64,000 nucleotides of DNA from an uncultured Litoreibacter sp. (lineage in GTDB: Bacteria; Pseudomonadota; Alphaproteobacteria; Rhodobacterales; Rhodobacteraceae), in NCBI GenBank assembly GCA_947492995.1, contig CANLOU010000002.1, positions 868,001-932,000 of the forward strand, read 5' to 3'. A program made the position numbers and the translations under genes. Shown piece after piece: positions 55,633 to 64,000 of this stretch (positions are counted from its first letter, which is position 1; each line of letters begins with the position of its first letter). The notes under the pieces were generated by a model. It was not told the origin of the DNA. It did no database searches and saw nothing but the letters and a program-made list of their open reading frames with translations.

Positions 55633-56406
55633 ATGACCAACACACCGCCCAAAGCCGCCACTGTTCTTATCATCGGGCGCGCAGTCATGTGGGGCCTGTG
55701 GGCTTCCCTGCCCGCGCACCCTGTCATGTGGTTTCTATGTGTCTGCATCGGCGTCGATACCGTGGTGCTACTCTGGCAATTGGCCATGGCCCGCGCAGCC
55801 ATACGCGGCGCGGGGGCGTCCGCATGGTCCTACCTGATTGGCCTTTTGGCCATCATCGCAATCGCCATGGTCGGCACCACCGCCCTGAACCATCTGTCTC
55901 GCTCCTATCTGCCCGCCCCGCGCGTCATCTCCACCGCCGAACCCCTGCCCCGCATCGGAAATGCCGCCCTGTTGGAAGGCGCCATTGATTTCGACACTTA
56001 TGAGGCGATGAAAGCGACACTGGCCTCCGGCACCCCGACAGCGGTGCTGATCCTCAACAGCGACGGCGGGCATGTCGCGGCGGCTCGTGGCATCGCCCGT
56101 TTGGTGCGCGAGGCGGGGCTAGACACCCATGTCACCGACACCTGCGCCTCCGCCTGCACGCTGGTTTTGGCCGCAGGTCATTTGCGCACCAAAACGCCGC
56201 AAGCCCGCATCGGTTTTCACGGCTACAGGCTGAACAGCAACGTGGTCACGGTGGACGCATCCGAGGAAGCCACCCGCGACCGCGCCGACCTTGAGGCGCG
56301 CGGCATCGACGCCGAGTTCCTCATAAAAGCCTATCAGACGCCCCATGACGACATGTGGTTCCCCACCACATCGCAACTGCGCGACGCGGGCGTTTTGACG
56401 GATTAA
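55633..56406 (+). CDS. ClpP-like membrane-anchored protein (COG3904)
   Basis: The 257-residue protein has three hydrophobic segments in its first 100 residues and a C-terminal ClpP/crotonase-like domain: LILNSDGGHVAAARGIARLV with the oxyanion Gly-Gly, then VTDTCASACTLVLAAG with the likely nucleophile Ser between two Cys, and GFHGYRLN. This pattern is that of COG3904 predicted periplasmic proteins. Whether it is a peptidase is not known. It is preceded by the small membrane protein gene on the same strand. Confidence 0.85.
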   Translation: MTNTPPKAATVLIIGRAVMWGLWASLPAHPVMWFLCVCIGVDTVVLLWQLAMARAAIRGAGASAWSYLIGLLAIIAIAMVGTTALNHLSRSYLPAPRVISTAEPLPRIGNAALLEGAIDFDTYEAMKATLASGTPTAVLILNSDGGHVAAARGIARLVREAGLDTHVTDTCASACTLVLAAGHLRTKTPQARIGFHGYRLNSNVVTVDASEEATRDRADLEARGIDAEFLIKAYQTPHDDMWFPTTSQLRDAGVLTD

Positions 56407-56484
56407 TAAGTGGTTAAAGTTTTTCACGGAACCTTTGAAAAACAACGGCTTACAGGATTCGACGCATGCGTCGCGGCCGTGTCA

Positions 56485-57441
56485 TCAGCTGCCCAATTTC
56501 TTCAGCCGAGCCTCTCTGAGCCGCGCAAAATCATCGCCCGCGTGATAGCTTGACCGGGTCAAAGGCGTGGCCGAGACCATCAAAAAGCCCTTGCCATACG
56601 CGGCCTTCTCATAGGAAGCAAACTCCTCGGGCGTCACGAACCGGTCCACCCGGTGATGCTTGGGGGTGGGCTGCAAATACTGGCCAATGGTCAGAAAATC
56701 TATGTCCGCCGCCCGCATGTCTTCCATCACCTGAACCACCGACTGACGGTCCTCGCCCAGCCCCACCATGATCCCCGATTTGGTGAACATCGAAGGGTCC
56801 AGCTCCTTAACCCGCTGCAGCAGCCGCAGCGAATGGAAATACCGCGCGCCCGGCCGCACCTCAGGGTAAAGCCCCGGCACCGTCTCCAGGTTGTGGTTGA
56901 ACACGTCCGGCCGCGCCTCGACCACGACCTCCAAAACCTTTGGATCGCAGCGGATGAAATCCGGCGTCAAAATCTCGATCGTCGTCTGCGGAGACCGCTT
57001 CCGGATCGCCCGAATGGTCTGCGCGAAATGCTCTGCCCCTCCATCCTCGACGTCGTCGCGGTCCACCGACGTGATGACCACATGGTTCAAGCCCAACTTC
57101 TCAACGGCCGCCGCCACGCGTCCCGGCTCAAACACGTCCAAGTCCTCCGGCGGCTTGCCGGTGGCGATATTACAAAACGTGCAAGCCCGCGTGCAAACCT
57201 CGCCCATAATCATCATGGTGGCGTGGCCCTGGCTCCAGCATTCGCCGACATTTGGGCACCCCGCTTCCTCGCAAACGGTGACCAGCTTGTTGTCGCGCAT
57301 GATTTTTGCTGTGGCCTTGTACCCCTCGCCAACGGGTGCTTTCACCCTGATCCACGATGGTTTTTTGGGCTGCGCATTGTCCGGTTTGCGCGCCTTTTCG
57401 GGGTGACGCTGATCGGGAATTTTCAGGTCGCGAGTAGCCAT
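56485..57441 (-). CDS. lipA: lipoyl synthase
   Basis: This 318-residue radical-SAM enzyme inserts sulfur into octanoyl groups. Both [4Fe-4S] sites are visible: the auxiliary [12 protein letters not shown] and the radical-SAM [13 protein letters not shown]. Other marks are [36 protein letters not shown] and the C-terminal RSSYHAGD. I chose ATG 57441 because a longer reading is Arg/Gly-rich and runs into the regulator gene. It lies 30 bases downstream of the OxyR-type gene on the same strand. Confidence 0.96.
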   Translation of the reverse strand: MATRDLKIPDQRHPEKARKPDNAQPKKPSWIRVKAPVGEGYKATAKIMRDNKLVTVCEEAGCPNVGECWSQGHATMMIMGEVCTRACTFCNIATGKPPEDLDVFEPGRVAAAVEKLGLNHVVITSVDRDDVEDGGAEHFAQTIRAIRKRSPQTTIEILTPDFIRCDPKVLEVVVEARPDVFNHNLETVPGLYPEVRPGARYFHSLRLLQRVKELDPSMFTKSGIMVGLGEDRQSVVQVMEDMRAADIDFLTIGQYLQPTPKHHRVDRFVTPEEFASYEKAAYGKGFLMVSATPLTRSSYHAGDDFARLREARLKKLGS

Positions 57442-57470
57442 TCGGTCAGTCCTTTTGCTTTCAACGCAAC

Positions 57471-58415
57471 TTAGTGCGCGCCATGCACCGGGGCAAGGAA
57501 ACTGCGTGCATAGCTGGTCTGCGCGTCGCAGGCGGCCTTGATATGGGTGCAAAGATCCTCCACCCAGGCCGCATCCAACGCGCTGGCGCGGCGCACCAAA
57601 GCCAGCTGGCGGGCCGGTTCCGGGTCCGCAAATCGCAGCATCTTCAGATTTGGCGTGAGCCTCTCGGCCTGCACGGCCAGTTCCGGCAAAAAGGTAAGCC
57701 CGAAGCCCCCCGCCACTAAACCGCACAAGGTAGACAAGGAGGACGCGCCCAAATCAATCTGGCGACGGTCCGCTAACCCACACACCTCAAGCGCCTGGTC
57801 GGCAAGGCAATGTCCTTCGTCCAGCAACAAAAGTTGGTCAGGGTCAATCTGGCGAGGCCGCACCCGTTCGGTCTGCCCAACCAGTGCCTCGATTTGGCGG
57901 GCCGTTCCGGCCAAAACAAACCGGTCCTCGCAAATGGGTTCGGCGACAAGGCCCTTATCGGGCACTGGAAGCGCCATCACTGCCGCGTCCAGTTTTCCTG
58001 AGACGACGCCCTCGATCAGCTTTTCCGTCTGTGCCTCTTGGACCCGGATGTCCAAGCTCAAATCCCCGGCGCGCAATGCCTGCAAAACATCAGGCAGGAT
58101 AAAAGGCGCGACCGTCGGGATCATGCCAAGCTTGAGCTGCCCGGAAAGTCCATCTCGCAAACGGGCTGATTGCTGCAGGTCTTCGACTTGCACCAGGATC
58201 GGCAGCGCCCGGGCAAGCACATCTTGCCCTGCTGGGGTGAGCCGTAAGTCGCGGGGCAACCGTTCGACCAATAAGACATCAAGGTTGTTCTCCAACTCTT
58301 TGATTTGTTGAGATAAGGCAGGCTGGGATATGTTGCATCGTGCCGCAGCCAAGCCAAAGGACCGCGTTTGAGCGAGAGCCGCAAAATAGGTCAATTGGCG
58401 CAAGGTGATATTCAT
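57471..58415 (-). CDS. OxyR-type LysR family regulator
   Basis: This 314-residue LysR protein has an N-terminal winged helix ([20 protein letters not shown], then [16 protein letters not shown]) and an effector domain. Cys203 in [14 protein letters not shown] and Cys212 are nine residues apart, the spacing of the peroxide-sensing Cys199/Cys208 pair of E. coli OxyR, within the same [14 protein letters not shown] context. It is therefore likely a hydrogen-peroxide sensor. No catalase or peroxiredoxin gene is nearby; the downstream gene is lipA, and the upstream gene is DUF6456. Confidence 0.88.
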   Translation of the reverse strand: MNITLRQLTYFAALAQTRSFGLAAARCNISQPALSQQIKELENNLDVLLVERLPRDLRLTPAGQDVLARALPILVQVEDLQQSARLRDGLSGQLKLGMIPTVAPFILPDVLQALRAGDLSLDIRVQEAQTEKLIEGVVSGKLDAAVMALPVPDKGLVAEPICEDRFVLAGTARQIEALVGQTERVRPRQIDPDQLLLLDEGHCLADQALEVCGLADRRQIDLGASSLSTLCGLVAGGFGLTFLPELAVQAERLTPNLKMLRFADPEPARQLALVRRASALDAAWVEDLCTHIKAACDAQTSYARSFLAPVHGAH

Positions 58416-58465
58416 AAGACTTACCTATAGAAATCCACCCTGCGCGCAAGTTTTACCTCTGAAAT

Positions 58466-59605
58466 TCAGCCAATAAAGGTGCTGACTGAGCCATGAATAT
58501 CGACGTAGTGACGGCGCAACCGCTGCAACGCGATGCGCAAAACCACCTTGCCGGACCTTGCGGACCAGCCCATCCGCTTCTCAGCAGCCTCAAGCCCTTC
58601 AAGAAAGCAGCAACACCGCATAATGATGTCGCCCAACCCCGGCCCCAGATCATCCAAAGCCGCGGATATGCGCGCCCGAGCGGCACGCGGGCCTTCCCCA
58701 ATGCCAGCGTCTGATCCAAAAGCCCCCCGGTCGCCCGACGTCATAAATCGTTCCCAATTTTGTGCGACGCGCGGCCCCATATGGGCCAGCTCAAAATCTT
58801 CGCGGAAGCGCTCCCCTGCTTGGATAAGATCATCGTCCAAAAAGGGCTTCCCATCCCGATCCTTGCGCCGGCCGAGCATCGTCAAAGGGCTCTCTGCTAT
58901 GTTGCAACGCAGCGTGGTCACCGCCCCTGGGTGGTCTGGATCGGCAATGGTTTTCTCTGCCCATTCAATGTGTTGCTCCTGAAACGGATCCCCTTCGGCG
59001 TTGTCACGCGCGCGGCGGCGGGTCATGTCCTCTGCCAAGTACCGCTTCAATGCCGCACGGCCCGCCGAGGTGATCGCATAACGCGCGACGCGTCCTGATC
59101 CAGTGCATGAAATCCAGTCTTTCAGCGCAAACGCCTGCGCGACATCGCGGTCGACCACGGCCGTGCGCACAGGCACCGCGCCATCCTCACCACGGCTTCG
59201 CAATACGACGGCCTTGCCAAGATCGGGGGCAAGCGCAAGAACCGCGCCACTTTCGCAAAGGCGGCGCAAGATGCGGCGCGCTTCACGGGCCAAGGTCTCT
59301 TCGTCGGGGATGGCCTGCGGGCGGGCATAGGCATTCATCTTTTGTTTTCCTTCCTTAAGATTGGGAGCGGTCGACGGGCGCATTAGCGCGCCCAGACCAT
59401 CAAGAGCTTCGTCAACAAGAGGATCGTCTCGACGCCCTTCAAACCGGCGCACTTGGCGCAATACAGTTGAAGGATGGCAGCCTTCAACGCGTGCCAGGTC
59501 TCGGAGGGACAACCCATGTTCCACATGCTTGAGATACCGTTGAACTGGCGTGGGTACCCAGCTCGGAAAACCGCTTACAAATTGATTCTGTTGAACAATA
59601 TCCAT
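58466..59605 (-). CDS. DUF6456 / helix-turn-helix domain protein
   Basis: The 379-residue protein has a helix-turn-helix near residues 30-55 (SLRDLARVEGCHPSTVLRQV), a middle with the winged pattern DWISCTGSGRVARYAITSAG, and a C-terminal DUF6456 region with LGRRKDRDGKPFL, AGERFREDFELAHMGPRVAQ and DIIMRCCCFLEGLEAAEKRM. These proteins are common in alphaproteobacteria and probably bind DNA; their role is unknown. It is divergent from the DUF6477 gene with a 216-base gap. Confidence 0.82.
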   Translation of the reverse strand: MDIVQQNQFVSGFPSWVPTPVQRYLKHVEHGLSLRDLARVEGCHPSTVLRQVRRFEGRRDDPLVDEALDGLGALMRPSTAPNLKEGKQKMNAYARPQAIPDEETLAREARRILRRLCESGAVLALAPDLGKAVVLRSRGEDGAVPVRTAVVDRDVAQAFALKDWISCTGSGRVARYAITSAGRAALKRYLAEDMTRRRARDNAEGDPFQEQHIEWAEKTIADPDHPGAVTTLRCNIAESPLTMLGRRKDRDGKPFLDDDLIQAGERFREDFELAHMGPRVAQNWERFMTSGDRGAFGSDAGIGEGPRAARARISAALDDLGPGLGDIIMRCCCFLEGLEAAEKRMGWSARSGKVVLRIALQRLRRHYVDIHGSVSTFIG

Positions 59606-59821
59606 TTTCTTCGAACCCCTGTCGTCACAAACAACGGCTCAAGATGTGCGTCGAATTTCTTTAATCTTAGTTAACAAGATGTCCTTTCGCGCCAAATTGT
59701 TTCCAAAATGTAAACAATCGAAACAGCTCCGTTCGGAGGTCCGGTTTCCGCGCAACACCCCTCAACGGCCCTTAATCTTGGCACCAACCATCAACTGCTC
59801 AATCACGCCAGGAATTTAACA

Positions 59822-60109
59822 ATGCTTAACATCCAGACCCTAATGACAAATCTGCGCCGCCCCCGCCTTTTGGTCCGCGCAGCGCGCCACGGCCTGTCGG
59901 ACTATGACCGGAAACGGGACCTGTCCCGAATGACCGGTCAAAGCCCGTCCGGCAATTCCAAATCCATTGTTGAAAATCTGATCGCGCAGGAAGAACAGCT
60001 GGAATCAGTGCGCAAATCCGGCGACGCCAGCTACCGGGTCGCCCAACATATCGAATTGCTGGTCGCATTGATGGCAGAATGCCGGCTTTTGCCGCGCCGG
60101 CTGGCCTAG
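59822..60109 (+). CDS. DUF6477 family protein
   Basis: This 95-residue basic protein starts MLNIQTLMTNLRRPRLLVRA and contains RHGLSDYDRKRDL and NLIAQEEQLESVRKSGDASY. It matches the small DUF6477 family of Rhodobacterales. Function unknown. Its stop TAG at 60107-60109 overlaps the MttB stop on the other strand (shared CTAG), so the genes are tightly convergent. Confidence 0.8.
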   Translation: MLNIQTLMTNLRRPRLLVRAARHGLSDYDRKRDLSRMTGQSPSGNSKSIVENLIAQEEQLESVRKSGDASYRVAQHIELLVALMAECRLLPRRLA

Positions 60110-61647
60110 ATGAAGGCGTCTGGCATAGACTCTTTTTTCTGCCGGATATAGGCCTTCAACGCCTCGTCTGTAGAGGGGTCAAGATGCGGCTGCTGGTAGT
60201 CGGCAAGTTGTTTCTGGACGCGTTGTGCCGCAAGCGTTTGAGTGTCACGCGCGCCTTCCTCAGCCCAAGTCTCAAACGGCTTATAGTCAAATAAATCAGA
60301 GCGCCAGAAGGCGGCCTTAAAGTTGTTCTGCGTATGCTCACAGCCCAGATAGTGACCACCCGGGCCGACCTCTCGGATCGCCCCCATGGCTTGAGCCTCT
60401 TCGTCGACAGAGACCCCTTTCGCCAATCCATGCAATGCCCCCAACTGGTCGGCATCCATCACGAATTTCTCGAAAGAGGCAACCAGCCCGCCTTCAAGCC
60501 AACCACAGCCATGCAACATAAAGTTCACACCGGACATCAGCCCCATATTGAGCGAATTCGCCGTCTCATAGGCCGCCTGCGCATCTGGCAATTTCGACCC
60601 GCAGAATGATCCGGCGGACCGGTAAGGCAAGTTCAACCGGCGCGCCAACTGCCCTGCGCCATAGGTAATCAAGGACGCCTCCGGCGTGCCAAAAGTGGGC
60701 GCTCCCGAATTCATGTCAATTGACGTCACAAACGCCCCGAATATCACCGGCGCACCGGCACGGATCAGCTGTGAATAGGCCACGCCGGCCAGCACTTCCG
60801 CCAGAACTTGCGTCAACGTACCGGCAACGGACACCGGCGCCATGGCCCCACCCACGATAAAGGGCGACACGATGCAGGCCTGATTGGCTTTTGCGTAGAC
60901 TTCCAACGCCCCCATCATGATCGAATCGAATGTCATGGGTGAATTGATGTTGATGAGCGAGGTCATCACGGTGCGGTCATTCAGGCCGCCAAACAGGATA
61001 TCGCACATATCGACCGAATCTTGCGCCCGTTCCGGCTCGGTCACCGACCCCATGAACGGTTTGTCACTGAGCGACATATGCGCGTATAGCATGTCCAAAT
61101 GGCGTTTATTGACCGGCACATCGGTCGGCTCGCAAACGGTGCCGCCCGAATGGTGCAGCCATTTCGACATGTAGCCCAGCTTCACAAAATTCTGAAAATC
61201 CGCGATTGTTGCATAGCGCCGACCGCCATCCACGTCGCGCACAAAGGGTGGCCCGTAGACAGGAGCGATCACCAGATTAGGCCCCCCGATCTCGACATTG
61301 CGTTCTGGATTGCGGGCGTGTTGCGTAATCATCGACGGCGCAGTTGCGCATAATTTGCGAGCGAGCCCGCGTGGGATGCGCACCCGTTCCCCGTCCACAT
61401 CCGCGCCAGCGTCGCGCCAAAGATCAAGCGCCGCAGGATTGTCGACAAAGCTTACGCCAATTTCTTCCAGCACTGTCTCTGCATTGGCTTCAATCACTTG
61501 CAGGGCCTCTTCGTTGAGGACCTCGAAGTTGGGGATGTTGCGTTCGATATATTTGGCGGTCTCGACGCTGACGGCGGTGCGTTCAGCGCGGCGGGCCGCT
61601 CCGCCGCCGCCACGGGCCCGGCGTCTTGGTGCTGCTGTCTCGGTCAT
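60106..61647 (-). CDS. trimethylamine methyltransferase (MttB) family protein, no pyrrolysine
   Basis: The 513-residue protein belongs to the MttB/MtgB superfamily that transfers methyl groups from quaternary amines to a corrinoid protein. Family text includes YIERNIPNFEVLNEEALQVI, GGPNLVIAPVYGPPFVRDVD, INSPMTFDSIMMGALEVYAK, and GPGGHYLGCEHTQNNFKAAF. The reading frame is open with no in-frame amber, so pyrrolysine is not used, as in glycine-betaine type members. No corrinoid protein gene (MtgC/MttC) is nearby. Start ATG 61647 precedes a Gly/Arg-rich tail; 61755 is an alternative reading. It convergently meets the DUF6477 gene. Confidence 0.9.
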   Translation of the reverse strand: MTETAAPRRRARGGGGAARRAERTAVSVETAKYIERNIPNFEVLNEEALQVIEANAETVLEEIGVSFVDNPAALDLWRDAGADVDGERVRIPRGLARKLCATAPSMITQHARNPERNVEIGGPNLVIAPVYGPPFVRDVDGGRRYATIADFQNFVKLGYMSKWLHHSGGTVCEPTDVPVNKRHLDMLYAHMSLSDKPFMGSVTEPERAQDSVDMCDILFGGLNDRTVMTSLININSPMTFDSIMMGALEVYAKANQACIVSPFIVGGAMAPVSVAGTLTQVLAEVLAGVAYSQLIRAGAPVIFGAFVTSIDMNSGAPTFGTPEASLITYGAGQLARRLNLPYRSAGSFCGSKLPDAQAAYETANSLNMGLMSGVNFMLHGCGWLEGGLVASFEKFVMDADQLGALHGLAKGVSVDEEAQAMGAIREVGPGGHYLGCEHTQNNFKAAFWRSDLFDYKPFETWAEEGARDTQTLAAQRVQKQLADYQQPHLDPSTDEALKAYIRQKKESMPDAFI

Positions 61648-61753
61648 GGGTCGGGTCCCCGCTTGGAATGTGCTGCAAGACTGATAGCGGTCCACCCCGC
61701 TTGCCCATTGGTAGAAACCGCCCCCTGCGACCAGAAAACGACATTGGCCAAGC

Positions 61754-61776
61754 AATTTTCTTCGCCGAAGAAAATT
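61754..61776. other. perfect inverted repeat between mttB and guaA
   Basis: AATTTTCTTC (61754-61763) and GAAGAAAATT (61767-61776) form a perfect 10-bp inverted repeat with a three-base GCC spacer, 44 bases before the guaA start. It lies in the divergent region between mttB and guaA and could be an operator or leader hairpin. Confidence 0.6.
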
Positions 61777-61819
61777 CGCCCCGCTTGCACCCGCGACACG
61801 TTGGGCCTAAGCCGTGCTC

Positions 61820-63379
<1,560 letters not shown>

Positions 63380-63382
63380 CCC

Positions 63383-64000
63383 GTGTTAGCGGCTGCACGC
63401 AGAATTGCCGTGTTTGGCGTTCTGGCACTCGTACTGAGTTGCATTGCCATCTACGCATTCGCGCTGCTGCACCCGGCACTGCCACCAGCGCAGGCACCCA
63501 AATCTGATCTTATCGTCGTGTTGGGAGCCGGAATGGACCCTGACGGCACGCTCCATCGCTCATCCATTCTGAGGGTCGAGGCGGGTGTCGCGCTTTGGAA
63601 GGCCGGGGCCGCGCCCCGGGTGCATTTCACCGGCGGCATGGGCAAGCCGGGTGGCCCATCGGCAGGCAGCCAGATGGCCGCCTTGGCACAAAGCCTTGGT
63701 GTGCCGGAAAACCTGACGTCTTATGAGACACGGTCGTTATCCACATTGCAAAACGCCTTGTTTTCGCAACCCTTCATTTCCGATGCTGACCACATCAGAT
63801 TGGTGACGGAGGGTTTCCACCTGCCCCGCAGTTGGGTCAGCTTCAAATGGGCCGCTTGGCACTATGGCATAAGACGACCCAAAATATCGCTGACGCATTC
63901 AGAACGCCTGCGCGCCGAGTCGCCCGGCGCGCGTCTGCCGAAACTGACAATGGTCTTGCGTGAAACAGGCGCATTTTGGTTCAATGGCCTGCGCCTTGCC
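63383..64000 (+). CDS. YdcF/DUF218 family membrane protein, partial
   Basis: The gene starts at GTG 63383, three bases after the guaA stop, and runs off the window after 206 codons. An N-terminal helix (FGVLALVLSCIAIYAFALL) precedes a DUF218 domain with LIVVLGAGMDPDG, LRVEAGVALWKAG, VHFTGGMGKPGG, ETRSLSTLQNALF, and LVTEGFHLPRSW. These match ElyC/SanA-like YdcF proteins linked to envelope functions. Its position suggests co-transcription with guaA. Confidence 0.85.
   Translation, partial: MLAAARRIAVFGVLALVLSCIAIYAFALLHPALPPAQAPKSDLIVVLGAGMDPDGTLHRSSILRVEAGVALWKAGAAPRVHFTGGMGKPGGPSAGSQMAALAQSLGVPENLTSYETRSLSTLQNALFSQPFISDADHIRLVTEGFHLPRSWVSFKWAAWHYGIRRPKISLTHSERLRAESPGARLPKLTMVLRETGAFWFNGLRLA

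Noticed and set aside
59661-59675. CtrA box between the DUF6456 and DUF6477 genes
   Set aside because: TTAA and TTAAC are present but the spacer is six bases, not seven; too weak to report as a site.
60106-61647. Pyrrolysine-containing MttB
   Set aside because: The frame has no internal TAG and no pyrrolysine or corrinoid genes are nearby; it is a non-pyrrolysine family member.

Overview
The window is a chromosomal stretch of a marine Roseobacter-type alphaproteobacterium (Rhodobacterales). The evidence is the high-GC, densely packed coding, the nifR3(dusB)-ntrBC-ntrYX-trkAH-hfq-hflX gene order, a CtrA/SciP pair, a bifunctional IspDF, an NtrC without the sigma-54 contact loop, a TakP-like TRAP transporter and several small families (DUF2852, DUF6456, DUF6477, DUF1153) typical of this group. 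I saw no rRNA, tRNA, CRISPR array, insertion sequence or prophage. Both ends cut genes: a beta-hydroxyacid dehydrogenase at the left (minus strand) and a YdcF-type protein at the right (plus strand).

Layout. 1-2.8 kb: partial dehydrogenase and a membrane-anchored penicillin-acylase-family hydrolase. 2.9-15.4 kb: one long minus-strand train, dusB-ntrB-ntrC-ntrY-ntrX-trkA-trkH-hfq-hflX-DUF2177 (nitrogen control, K+ uptake, post-transcriptional control). 15.5-18.9 kb: ispDF-pgpA-pncC and amtB, closed by a clear terminator. 19-24.7 kb: an RTX-repeat surface or secreted protein, a possible glycine-zipper effector with a small overlapping partner, DUF2852, RDD, bpt and a VOC protein. 24.8-31.6 kb: takP-dctQ-dctM with a divergent Cache histidine kinase and NarL-type regulator. 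31.7-38.8 kb: gyrA, two small membrane proteins, trmFO, a methyltransferase, gluQ, hisI and a NifU/IscU-like scaffold. 38.8-46.5 kb: a LexA-box-linked 40-residue membrane peptide, recG, a mosaic ligA, ctrA, sciP and mnmA. 46.7-48.1 kb: two c-type cytochromes. 48.1-52.4 kb: a minus-strand tyrosinase / DUF2182 membrane protein / caspase-like protease operon. 52.5-64 kb: MmgE/PrpD, a RatA/COQ10-like protein, hpt, a 579-base non-coding stretch with four regularly spaced 20-bp palindromes, a ClpP-like membrane protein, lipA, an OxyR-type regulator, DUF6456/DUF6477, an MttB-family methyltransferase, guaA and a partial ydcF.

Most of the window is core genome. The parts that merit follow-up are the tyrosinase-DUF2182-caspase operon, the small membrane peptide under a LexA-type box with its own terminator, the low-GC enlarged segment inside ligA, the palindrome array after hpt, and the PG-binding/glycine-zipper protein with its overlapping partner. 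All functional statements are from motifs read by eye; no database search was run.
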